Positions 1 to 6,363 of a DNA stretch of 10,915 bases are shown one piece after another (the first letter of the stretch is position 1; every line of letters starts with the position of its first letter). The notes below the pieces were generated by a model. The model was not told the origin of the DNA, made no database searches, and saw nothing but the letters and a program-made list of their open reading frames with translations. The DNA lies in assembly GCA_046546095.1 (NCBI GenBank), contig JBKGYK010000085.1:1-10915 (forward strand), in the 5' to 3' direction. The DNA comes from JAQIBY01 sp046546095 (GTDB taxonomy: Bacteria > Bacteroidota > Bacteroidia > Bacteroidales > ML635J-15). The translations under genes and the position numbers were made by a program.

Positions 1-1
1 T

Positions 2-37
2 GCAATATGCGATGCCATCCGGCAGCACGGCGTGTAA
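2..37 (+). CDS. possible 3' end of an upstream gene (partial)
   Basis: One forward frame is open from the left edge and ends with TAA at 35-37, reading AICDAIRQHGV. The codons resemble those of the neighbouring genes, and the stop falls just before the 47-bp repeat at 40-86, a usual place for intergenic repeats. Eleven residues are far too few to identify a family, and chance is a real alternative. The other two forward frames also stay open for a short distance, so this is only the most protein-like choice. Confidence 0.25.
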   Translation, partial: AICDAIRQHGV

Positions 38-39
38 AA

Positions 40-86
40 GCCGCCAGCCTGCCTGTTTTATAAAATATTACACTGGCTGGCAGGGA
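40..86 (+). repeat. 47-bp dispersed repeat, copy 1
   Basis: This 47-bp element has a second copy in reverse orientation at 4104-4150. The first 14 bases (GCCGCCAGCCTGCC) are identical in both. The last 16 bases (CACTGGCTGGCAGGGA here) differ at one position. The 17-base AT-rich centre is poorly conserved, giving 37/47 identity overall. The arms can pair: GCCAGCC at 43-49 with GGCTGGC at 75-81, or in another register CCTGCC at 48-53 with GGCAGG at 79-84. Conserved GC-rich arms around a variable centre suggest selection on a hairpin, as in REP-like or miniature palindromic elements. No coding sequence is visible within it. Confidence 0.8.
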
Positions 87-280
87 GAAGGATAAGCCGA
101 CAGGCGAAGGCGCCCAAAAGATCAGCCACACTCACCTAGCAAATCGAAAAGCCTGAATTGCCTTTATGATTGGGAAAACGGGAAAGAAATTCTGACCAAT
201 TGACAAAAGATCGGACAGGGATTTGCCGGGCTTGTCATTTTGACAGTTTGAAATGAACCAAATCCGCTTGATTATGTTAT
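87..280. other. groEL upstream intergenic region, no gene seen
   Basis: No convincing reading frame, RNA gene or groES gene is visible between the repeat and the putative groEL promoter. There is no CIRCE element (the TTAGCACTC/GAGTGCTAA heat-shock operator). The only regular structure I see is TGTCA-ttt-TGACA at 233-245, a perfect 13-bp inverted repeat, with another TGACA at 201-205. Confidence 0.6.
233..245. promoter_or_regulatory. short inverted repeat TGTCA-N3-TGACA upstream of groEL
   Basis: A perfect 5+5 bp inverted repeat with a 3-nt spacer lies about 130 bp before the groEL start. A third TGACA half-site is at 201-205. It could be a regulator binding site, but it is short, matches no operator I know, and lies some 35 bp upstream of the putative -33 element. 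Confidence 0.25.
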
Positions 281-312
281 TTTGGCTGAAAAGATTGGAT
301 GGCATAAAATTC
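281..312 (+). promoter_or_regulatory. putative groEL promoter (Bacteroidota -33/-7 type)
   Basis: TTTG at 281-284 is followed after exactly 20 bp by TAAAATTC at 305-312. The Bacteroidota primary-sigma consensus is TTTG, 19-21 bp, TAnnTTTG. The -33 box is perfect and the spacing fits, but the -7 box has two mismatches. It would start transcription near 320 and give a leader of about 55 nt. A nearby TTATTTTG (277-284) matches the -7 box better but lacks a TTTG at the right distance. Confidence 0.35.
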
Positions 313-375
313 GTTAGAGGTAGGGAGAAGAAATTGAAATCTTTAAAACTTTAATAAAAATAAACAGAATAGGTT

Positions 376-2028
376 ATGGCAAAAGAAATTAAATTTGATC
401 TGGAAGCAAGAGATCAGCTCAAAAAGGGCGTAGATGCACTTGCTGATGCAGTGAAAGTTACCCTCGGCCCCAAAGGCCGCAACGTGGTACTTGAAAAAAA
501 ATTCGGTGCTCCCCAGATAACCAAAGACGGTGTCACTGTGGCACGTGAAATTGAGCTGGAAGATAATTTCCAGAACATGGGCGCACAGATGGTAAAAGAA
601 GTGGCATCAAAAACCAATGATGATGCCGGTGATGGTACTACCACGGCCACAGTGCTGGCACAGTCAATTGTGCAGGTAGGCTTGAAAAACGTGACAGCCG
701 GTGCCAATCCGATGGATCTCAAACGCGGCATTGATGCAGCAGTTGAAGCCATTGTGAAGCACATTAAATCACAGTCACAGGAAGTTGGCGATGACAACGA
801 AAAAATCAAACAGGTAGCTACAATTTCTGCCAACAACGACAAAACCATTGGCAAACTGATCGCTCAGGCCATGGATAAAGTGAAAAAAGAAGGTGTAATT
901 ACCGTGGAAGAAGCCAAAGGTACCGAAACCCATGTTGATGTGGTTGAAGGTATGCAGTTTGACCGCGGATTCATTTCCCCCTATTTTGTTACCGACAGCG
1001 AAAAAATGGAAGCTGTGCTTGAGAATCCCTACATTCTTCTGACAGACAAAAAAATCTCTTCCATGAAGGATCTCATGCCGGTACTCGAGCCCACAGCACA
1101 GGACGGCAAACCGCTGATGATCATTGCTGAGGATGTGGAAGGCGAGGCTCTTGCCACCCTCGTGGTTAACCGCCTGCGTGGCACCATCAAAGTAGCTGCT
1201 GTTAAAGCACCGGGCTTTGGTGACCGCCGCAAGGAAATGCTGGAAGACATTGCCGTTCTCACAGGTGGTACTGTAATTTCCGAAGATAAAGGCATGAAGC
1301 TTGAAAGTGCTACCATAGATATGCTTGGCCGCGCTGAAAAAGTAACCATGGACAAAGAAAACACAACCCTTGTTAATGGTGAAGGCAATAAAGACGCCAT
1401 CAAAGCACGTGTTGCCCAGATCAAAAAACAGATTGAAGCATCTACCTCAGATTACGATAAGGAAAAACTTCAGGAACGTCTGGCCAAACTTGCCGGCGGT
1501 GTAGCTGTGCTGTACGTAGGTGCTGCTTCTGAAGTTGAAATGAAAGAGAAAAAAGATCGCATGGAAGATGCCCTCAGCGCTACACGTGCTGCTGTTGAAG
1601 AAGGCATTATCCCCGGTGGTGGTGTTTCCTTTATCCGTGCCATCGAGGCTCTGGATAAACTGAAACTGGAAAACGCTGACCAGACCACAGGTGCTGCTAT
1701 TATCCGCCGTGCCCTTGAAGAACCACTGCGTCAGATATCGGAAAACGCCGGTGTTGACGGTTCCGTAGTTGTACAGCGTGTCAAAGAAGGCAAAGGTGAC
1801 TTCGGTTATAATGCCCGCCAGGATACATATGAAAACCTTTACGAAACAGGTGTCATTGATCCGACAAAAGTAGCCCGCATTGCCCTTGAAAACGCTGCAT
1901 CCATTGCCGGTATGCTGCTGACAACCGAATGTGTTGTTGCTGATACCGAAGATGAAAACGATGCTGCAGGTGCCGCTGCCGCCGGTGGAATGGGCGGAAT
2001 GGGCGGAGGCATGCCCGGAATGATGTAA
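376..2028 (+). CDS. groEL: 60-kDa chaperonin GroEL
   Basis: GroEL is the cytoplasmic ATP-driven folding chamber, two stacked heptameric rings that work with the GroES lid. The 550-residue product is full length and collinear with the family. The equatorial ATP-binding motif GDGTTTATV is at about 85-93 (D86 equals E. coli D87), KDGVTVARE at about 50-58 (D51 equals E. coli D52), and the catalytic aspartate is D398 in RMEDALSATRAA. The GIIPGGG nucleotide loop follows near 411-417. The protein ends in the flexible Gly/Met tail (GGMGGMGGGMPGMM), typical of housekeeping group I chaperonins. The start gives the standard MAKEIKF N-terminus, and no Shine-Dalgarno sequence precedes it. No groES lies in the 375 bp upstream, although Bacteroidota usually have groES-groEL together. 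Transcription probably ends at the hairpin at 2051-2102. Identification is secure. Confidence 0.99.
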   Translation: MAKEIKFDLEARDQLKKGVDALADAVKVTLGPKGRNVVLEKKFGAPQITKDGVTVAREIELEDNFQNMGAQMVKEVASKTNDDAGDGTTTATVLAQSIVQVGLKNVTAGANPMDLKRGIDAAVEAIVKHIKSQSQEVGDDNEKIKQVATISANNDKTIGKLIAQAMDKVKKEGVITVEEAKGTETHVDVVEGMQFDRGFISPYFVTDSEKMEAVLENPYILLTDKKISSMKDLMPVLEPTAQDGKPLMIIAEDVEGEALATLVVNRLRGTIKVAAVKAPGFGDRRKEMLEDIAVLTGGTVISEDKGMKLESATIDMLGRAEKVTMDKENTTLVNGEGNKDAIKARVAQIKKQIEASTSDYDKEKLQERLAKLAGGVAVLYVGAASEVEMKEKKDRMEDALSATRAAVEEGIIPGGGVSFIRAIEALDKLKLENADQTTGAAIIRRALEEPLRQISENAGVDGSVVVQRVKEGKGDFGYNARQDTYENLYETGVIDPTKVARIALENAASIAGMLLTTECVVADTEDENDAAGAAAAGGMGGMGGGMPGMM

Positions 2029-2050
2029 TCAACCCGTTATATAATATCTC

Positions 2051-2102
2051 ATCAAACAAAAATCCACTACCGTATTTTCCGGCAGTGGATTTTTTGTTTG
2101 AT
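2051..2102. terminator. bidirectional intrinsic terminator between convergent genes
   Basis: A long hairpin lies 22 bp after the groEL stop. The left arm 2051-2072 pairs with 2080-2102 around a 7-nt loop (tattttc), with one mismatch and one bulged base. The core is ATCCACTACCG against CGGCAGTGGAT. The right side runs into six T (2090-2095) for groEL. The left side holds five A (2058-2062), which read as a T-run on the minus strand for the anti-sigma gene ending at 2153. The symmetry suits termination from both directions. Confidence 0.85.
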
Positions 2103-2152
2103 CAAAATACATAGTTAATAAAAGGGTGCAGGAATTGTTCCGCCAAAATTTA

Positions 2153-3394
2153 TTACAAGTCAAAACTAATTGGTAAAATGTAAGTCACTGCCACAGCTTT
2201 GCCCCCTTGTTTACCAGGCTTCCAGTCAGGCATCATACGCACAACGCGCATGGCTTCCTTGTCCAGAGCGGGGTCTACACCCCGAGCTACACTTACATTG
2301 CTCACCCTGCCGTTTGTATCAATCACAAAATGCACAAACACACGACCCTCAATCGCATTTTCCCTGACATCATCCGGGTATTCTGCATTTGTTGAAATGA
2401 AATTCATCAGCGCGGTATCTCCCCCGGGGAATTCAGGTTTTTCTTCCACAACAGCAAATGAAATTGGCTCTGCTTCTTCATCTGATTCTTCCTCAAAGGC
2501 ATCCATAGCAATTTCAGCGGTTTTACCGGCTTCTGCACTGATTTCAAGATCAGCTCCGGAATCTGTTTCACCCTGACGGACAGGTTCTGAATCCGGCATG
2601 GCAGATTTCTCAGAAATCACATGATCAGATATGGCTTTCTGCCTCCTGTCAGCGGAAGATGTAGCTTCTCCGGATGTACCTCCAGACAGATGTTCATTCA
2701 CCTGTTCCTGTGCATTATCATCCGTATCTGCATCTTCCATTTCTTCGGGCATTTCATATGCATTCAGTTCCACATTGGCTACCTCTTCATTCTCCACAAC
2801 ATGCAAATCCTCAATAACTATGGTGGCAATTTCATTATCCTGCGTCTGCATTTCTTCGTCCTGAATAATCTCTTCTTCAGTTTCAGTAGGGGCCGGAAGC
2901 TTTTTCTCCGGTTCCCAACTCGTCATGCTCTCTCCTTTCCCGGATTCATTCAGTGCCACATTGTCCAGCGAATCATCCTTTGCAATGCCTGTCTCTTTCG
3001 TTGGCTTTTCACCTTTCTCCGGCATTTGATCGGCAACAGCCACTTCTTTTTGCACCTCTGTGGTATTCATATTGCGAATCATAACCACTGAACTCAAGGC
3101 TAGAATAACAAATGAAGCAGCCAATAGCATGCGTGTCAGGCCCTGACGGCGTTTTTTCCTGATACCGGCTTCAAACAATTCTGAAACTCTGTTCCTGGAA
3201 GCAGTCAGACTACGTTCTGATTCAAAACCTGCAAAACCTTCAGCCACATCACTGCACATCTCACAATCAATCAGATGAGCCTCTACCTTGTGAGCATCTT
3301 CCCTGTTGAGATCCCCTCGGGTATAAAGCCACAGCGTTGATTCTTCCGGATGTCCGGAATGGCTGAACATTTTATTTTTCTTGTTCTGATTCAT
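2153..3394 (-). CDS. membrane anti-sigma factor fused to a TonB C-terminal domain
   Basis: The 413-residue protein has four parts. Residues 20-50 form a zinc-binding anti-sigma-type domain with HLIDCEMC (H40, C44, C47), the H-x3-C-x2-C core of the zf-HC2/ZAS fold. A basic stretch (about 79-88) precedes one membrane segment at about 89-106. Residues about 110-310 are a low-complexity linker very rich in Glu and Asp. Residues 313-413 are a TonB C-terminal domain, with PEFPGG, YPDDVRENAIEGRVFVHFVID and a terminal VTYILPISFDL strand. The expected topology is cytoplasmic zinc finger and periplasmic TonB domain. It follows the ECF sigma gene and overlaps it by 23 nt. Met9 (3368-3370) lies 1 nt after the sigma stop and is a credible alternative start, giving 405 residues. 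The likely role is to hold the sigma factor inactive until a periplasmic or outer-membrane signal arrives. The domains are clear, the mechanism is inferred. Confidence 0.85.
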   Translation of the reverse strand: MNQNKKNKMFSHSGHPEESTLWLYTRGDLNREDAHKVEAHLIDCEMCSDVAEGFAGFESERSLTASRNRVSELFEAGIRKKRRQGLTRMLLAASFVILALSSVVMIRNMNTTEVQKEVAVADQMPEKGEKPTKETGIAKDDSLDNVALNESGKGESMTSWEPEKKLPAPTETEEEIIQDEEMQTQDNEIATIVIEDLHVVENEEVANVELNAYEMPEEMEDADTDDNAQEQVNEHLSGGTSGEATSSADRRQKAISDHVISEKSAMPDSEPVRQGETDSGADLEISAEAGKTAEIAMDAFEEESDEEAEPISFAVVEEKPEFPGGDTALMNFISTNAEYPDDVRENAIEGRVFVHFVIDTNGRVSNVSVARGVDPALDKEAMRVVRMMPDWKPGKQGGKAVAVTYILPISFDL

Positions 3395-3977
3395 ATAATG
3401 CTTCCATCTTAATTTTCAGGTTACGCTTACCATTCTGCAGATAACTCTTTACCTTTTTCAGGGGATAACCGGTGATCCGAACAATATCAGCATATGACCT
3501 TTCCTGAAAGTAGAACAAGCTAACACACTGCTTTTGTTCATTACTGAGTTCCTCCACTGCCGTTTTTAGTGCTTTTACCATATGCTCATCTTCATTGCCG
3601 GTACTTAGATGTGCATCCTCCTCCGATTCCATAAAAAGACGCTCCTCCATCTGATAACCGGTTTCGTGACGATGCCTTGTCCCGCTTTTTCTCAGGTTCT
3701 CCAGACAATGATTTCGTGCAACAGAATACAGCCAGGTTTTGAAATAATCAACTTTATGCTTTTTGAGTTTTTCAAATAAAGACTCAAATATTTCAACAGT
3801 CATCTCCTCAGCAGGTGCTTTGTCACGCATATACTTCATACAGATAGCCAGCACAAAACCCGAGTACCGGTTAAACAGCTCCGCAATAACAGCCTTATCT
3901 CCACTTTCCCGGTATTTCCGGATAAGAGTTTTGTCTGCATCGTTGAGCCGTTGTGAAGATAAAAGGATGACCATCAT
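3372..3977 (-). CDS. ECF-type RNA polymerase sigma factor (sigma-70 family)
   Basis: The 201-residue protein has the two-domain layout of ECF (group 4) sigma factors, which direct core RNA polymerase to a small regulon. Region 2 spans about residues 22-100: ELFNRYSGFVLAICMKYM, then the EEMTVEIFESLFEKL helix, then FKTWLYSVARNHCLENLRKS, the region 2.3/2.4 segment that melts and reads the -10 box. A charged linker (about 103-130) leads to region 4 at about 134-190, with LSNEQKQCVSLFYFQERSYADI and the helix-turn-helix GYPLKKVKSYLQNGKRNLK for -35 recognition. No region 1.1 or 3 is present. The next gene overlaps by 23 nt and encodes a probable anti-sigma factor, the usual pairing. The first two codons are both Met, so the start could be at 3977 or 3974. 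The target genes are not visible here. Confidence 0.93.
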   Translation of the reverse strand: MMVILLSSQRLNDADKTLIRKYRESGDKAVIAELFNRYSGFVLAICMKYMRDKAPAEEMTVEIFESLFEKLKKHKVDYFKTWLYSVARNHCLENLRKSGTRHRHETGYQMEERLFMESEEDAHLSTGNEDEHMVKALKTAVEELSNEQKQCVSLFYFQERSYADIVRITGYPLKKVKSYLQNGKRNLKIKMEALYESEQEK

Positions 3978-4103
3978 AAGGATACTAAATTAGAAAATTA
4001 TTACTAAAATCCCTATAACCACATACATTTTTTCTCATTTCATTCAATAGACAATGATGGCAAATCCGCCCCTCCTCGCACAATACACCAGCGGCGGCCG
4101 GTT

Positions 4104-4150
4104 TCCCTGCCAGCCGGTGTTGTTTTTTATTTTGTGGGCAGGCTGGCGGC
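4104..4150 (-). repeat. 47-bp dispersed repeat, copy 2 (inverted relative to copy 1)
   Basis: Read on the minus strand this begins GCCGCCAGCCTGCC and ends CACCGGCTGGCAGGGA, and it has exactly the same 47-base length as the copy at 40-86. The outer arms match at 29 of 30 positions while the A-rich centre has diverged. It sits in the divergent intergenic region between the sigma-factor start (3977) and the TetR operators, about 50 bp upstream of the first palindrome. The arms can form a stem (GCCAGCC with GGCTGGC). Confidence 0.8.
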
Positions 4151-4202
4151 TGCTATCTACAGGTTTCACAGTAATAACAAGCTGTAAAACATCGGAATTT
4201 TC

Positions 4203-4223
4203 GACCATTTTATTAAAATAGTC
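4203..4223. promoter_or_regulatory. candidate TetR operator, site A (21-bp palindrome)
   Basis: GACCATTTTA (4203-4212) and TAAAATAGTC (4214-4223) form a 21-bp palindrome around a central T, with 9 of 10 positions paired. It ends 8 bp before the -33 element of the promoter at 4232-4263. It matches site B at 14 of 21 positions, including GACCATT at the left end and GTC at the right end. Shared sequence, equal length and position next to a TetR gene make it a likely operator. Confidence 0.6.
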
Positions 4224-4231
4224 TAATTTAT

Positions 4232-4263
4232 TTTCAAATGCCTGGATTTTTTACTTACCTTTG
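4232..4263 (+). promoter_or_regulatory. promoter of the TetR-efflux operon
   Basis: TACCTTTG at 4256-4263 is a perfect match to the Bacteroidota -7 consensus TAnnTTTG. TTTC at 4232-4235 (one mismatch to TTTG) lies 20 bp upstream, which is the preferred spacing. Transcription would start near 4270, about 28 nt before the TetR start codon. The box lies between the two candidate operators, so a bound repressor would cover both flanks. Confidence 0.7.
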
Positions 4264-4284
4264 GACCATTAAACGATAACGGTC
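4264..4284. promoter_or_regulatory. candidate TetR operator, site B (21-bp palindrome at the start point)
   Basis: GACCATTA (4264-4271) and TAACGGTC (4277-4284) are inverted arms around AACGA, with 7 of 8 positions paired. The site begins at the base after the -7 box and covers the expected transcription start, the classical place for steric repression. The flanking bases extend the half-site to GGTCGA here and TCGACC at site A. The centres of A and B are 61 bp apart. Confidence 0.6.
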
Positions 4285-4297
4285 GAAGGTTCATGTT

Positions 4298-4882
4298 ATG
4301 AATAAAGCAGATAAAGTCAGAGATCAATTGGTAAAAGCAGCTCAACGCAGCTTTTCACGCTTTGGATTTGAAAAAGCAACAATGAATGATATAGCAAAGG
4401 AAGCCCGTAAAGGCAAATCATCCCTGTATTACTATTTCACCAGCAAAGAAGACGTGTTTAAAGCTGTAGTACAAACTGAAGCAGAATATTTTAAATCCGA
4501 AGTTGAGAAAGCATTGGAAGGCATTGACGATTTAAAAACCCGCATTCGGATTTATTTCACCATTCGCATGCAGCGCTTTAAGGAGGTAGGAAATCTCTAT
4601 GCCGCCATGCGCAACGATTACCTGAAAAAACTTGATTTCGTTGAAAAAATCAGAGAGAATTACGACCGAGAGGAGTTGGAATTCATTCAGTCCCTCCTGC
4701 ATGAAGGTGTGGAAAAAGGGGAATTCAGAGTTAAAAGCATCACGGACACCAGTTTTGCACTGGCATCCGCACTTAAAGGCCTGGAATTTCCTCTGTTTTT
4801 TAACCCCAACGATCAAAAACTCACCGAGCGCATTGATGCTCTGCTGGACATATTGTTTTACGGAATAGCCAAACAGCAATAA
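4298..4882 (+). CDS. TetR/AcrR-family transcriptional repressor
   Basis: The 194-residue protein has the TetR layout. The N-terminal three-helix DNA-binding domain (about 6-55) contains AAQRSFSRFGFEKATMNDIAKEA and the recognition region KGKSSLYYYFTSKEDVFKAVV, both strongly diagnostic. The remaining part (about 60-190) is an all-helical, divergent ligand-binding and dimerisation domain whose ligand cannot be read from sequence. It is the first gene of the efflux operon, and its TAA shares one base with the next ATG (TAATG at 4880-4884). Two 21-bp palindromes around its promoter suggest that it represses its own operon and is released when an exported compound binds. An upstream ATG at 4293 hits a stop after one codon, so 4298 is the start. 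The family call is firm, while autoregulation is inferred. Confidence 0.95.
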   Translation: MNKADKVRDQLVKAAQRSFSRFGFEKATMNDIAKEARKGKSSLYYYFTSKEDVFKAVVQTEAEYFKSEVEKALEGIDDLKTRIRIYFTIRMQRFKEVGNLYAAMRNDYLKKLDFVEKIRENYDREELEFIQSLLHEGVEKGEFRVKSITDTSFALASALKGLEFPLFFNPNDQKLTERIDALLDILFYGIAKQQ

Positions 4883-6363
4883 TGAAGCAGGGAACCCTCA
4901 TATTGCTACTCATTGCAGCAGGACTATTCATCAGTCCTCAACTGAGCGGTCAGTTATCCGACAGCATGCTGGATTTGCACACCTGCAAACGCATGGCACT
5001 GGAAAACAATCACAAGCTACGTAAAGCAGAACTTCAGATCAACATTGCCGATCAGAACACAAAATCCGCATTCACCCGTCTGCTGCCGTCACTGGATGTT
5101 ACAGCACAATATCTGCGCACCAACAAACCCTTTTACCTCTTGGATGAAAACCAGTTTTTTCCGGTTGTCCCGTTCTGGTCCATTGATCAGGAGGACATGA
5201 GTCTGCTGCCCGATGTGGCAGAAACCCCCCTGATATACGGCGCCATGATCGACCCTGACACAGGAGAAGTCATGGTTGACGAGGAGGGTAACCCGGTATT
5301 TCTGCAGTACGGTTACATCCCGCGTGATGAAATGACCTTTGGCTCCAAAGACAATTACATCATCAATGGTGGTGTTACCATGCCGGTATACATGGGCGGC
5401 AAACTCCGCCGACAGTATAAAATAAGCCGCATTGTGGAAGACATGCAACACGACCGGTCAGATCTCAGCGAAGATGAGGTCCTCTTTGACGTCGAAAAAC
5501 TGTACTGGAAGATTGTCAGTCTGCAGGAAAAGAAAAACCTGGCCGACGCCTACCGTGCCATGCTGGACACTTTGGTTATGGAGCTGGAAAACATTTACGA
5601 AGAGGGCATCATCACCCGAAACGATTTGTTAAAGGCCCGGAAAAAGCAAAATGAGGTGATGTATCAGCAATTTCAGGCAGAAAACGGTATACGGCTGGCC
5701 GGTATGGCATTAAATCAAGCCATTGGCTTACCACTCGACTCCATTCCCCGCCTGGAAGGCAGCCTGGATGCTGTCCGGATATTCCTTGACAGAAGCCGCC
5801 TGACAGAACAGGCTATTCAGACCCGACCCGAACTGGCAGTGCTGGACAAAAGCATACAACTTGCCGATCAGACCGTAAAACTTGCCTGGTCGCGCTTTTT
5901 GCCCAACATCATTGCAACCGGTAATTACAGTTTTTACAAACCCAATCCCTACAATGGATTTACCCAGGATTTTGGTGGAGATTACAATCTGGGGCTCACC
6001 TGCAGAATTCCCATCACCCAGTGGGGAAACCGCATCCACAGTTTAAAATCAGCAAAATACCTGCGTGAACTGGCTGAAGTCAACCGGCAGGAAAAGCAGG
6101 AAAAAATCAGTCTGCAGGTACAACAAAGCTGGAATGCCTATCTGGAATCATTCAAAAAAGTAGAGGTAAAGGAAATCGGTGTAAAACAGGCCCGGGAAAA
6201 TTTGCGCATCATGCAGGACAAGTTTGATGAGGGCATGATAACAACCAGCGATTTGCTGGAAGCCCAGGCACTTTGGCAGGAAGCCCGCAGCGAACTGATT
6301 GAGGCCCAAACCGAACTGCGGACACAGGAAATCAAACTCAAAAAACACAGTGGAAACTTATGA
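4882..6363 (+). CDS. TolC-like outer-membrane efflux protein (OEP family)
   Basis: This 493-residue protein is the outer-membrane channel of the tripartite pump, expected to be a trimer with a beta barrel and a long periplasmic helical tunnel. A signal peptide is visible: a hydrophobic stretch at about 4-18, with probable cleavage near 20-26. Two OEP repeats follow. The first begins LDLHTCKRMALENNHKLRKAE and continues to the helices near 185-285. The second runs from about 310 and includes SWNAYLESFKKVEVKE, then MQDKFDEGMITTSDLLEAQALWQEAR, the usual C-terminal OEP motif. Residues about 82-157 are an insertion, probably a barrel/extracellular loop, containing IDPDTGEVMVDEEGNPVF. The gene overlaps the TetR stop by 1 nt and the fusion-protein gene by 4 nt (ATGA), so translation is probably coupled. 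There is no obvious Shine-Dalgarno sequence. Confidence 0.93.
   Translation: MKQGTLILLLIAAGLFISPQLSGQLSDSMLDLHTCKRMALENNHKLRKAELQINIADQNTKSAFTRLLPSLDVTAQYLRTNKPFYLLDENQFFPVVPFWSIDQEDMSLLPDVAETPLIYGAMIDPDTGEVMVDEEGNPVFLQYGYIPRDEMTFGSKDNYIINGGVTMPVYMGGKLRRQYKISRIVEDMQHDRSDLSEDEVLFDVEKLYWKIVSLQEKKNLADAYRAMLDTLVMELENIYEEGIITRNDLLKARKKQNEVMYQQFQAENGIRLAGMALNQAIGLPLDSIPRLEGSLDAVRIFLDRSRLTEQAIQTRPELAVLDKSIQLADQTVKLAWSRFLPNIIATGNYSFYKPNPYNGFTQDFGGDYNLGLTCRIPITQWGNRIHSLKSAKYLRELAEVNRQEKQEKISLQVQQSWNAYLESFKKVEVKEIGVKQARENLRIMQDKFDEGMITTSDLLEAQALWQEARSELIEAQTELRTQEIKLKKHSGNL

Noticed and set aside
414..854. Long minus-strand frames opposite groEL (also 1029-1424 and 1470-1688)
   Set aside because: They are antisense shadows of a highly conserved gene and show low-complexity Ser/Ala/Thr composition.
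1988..2025. Short tandem repeat at the 3' end of groEL
   Set aside because: It encodes the normal Gly/Met tail of GroEL and needs no other explanation.
2621..3091. 156-codon plus-strand frame opposite the anti-sigma/TonB gene
   Set aside because: Its Phe/Ser/Cys/His-rich translation is the complement of the Glu/Asp-rich linker codons, and it has no family signature. The minus-strand protein has clear domains.
3993..4000. TAATTTTC on the minus strand as the -7 box of the sigma-factor promoter
   Set aside because: It has one mismatch to TAnnTTTG, but only a weak TGTG lies at the -33 distance, and the leader would be under 15 nt. ECF operons may use their own sigma, so I do not call it.
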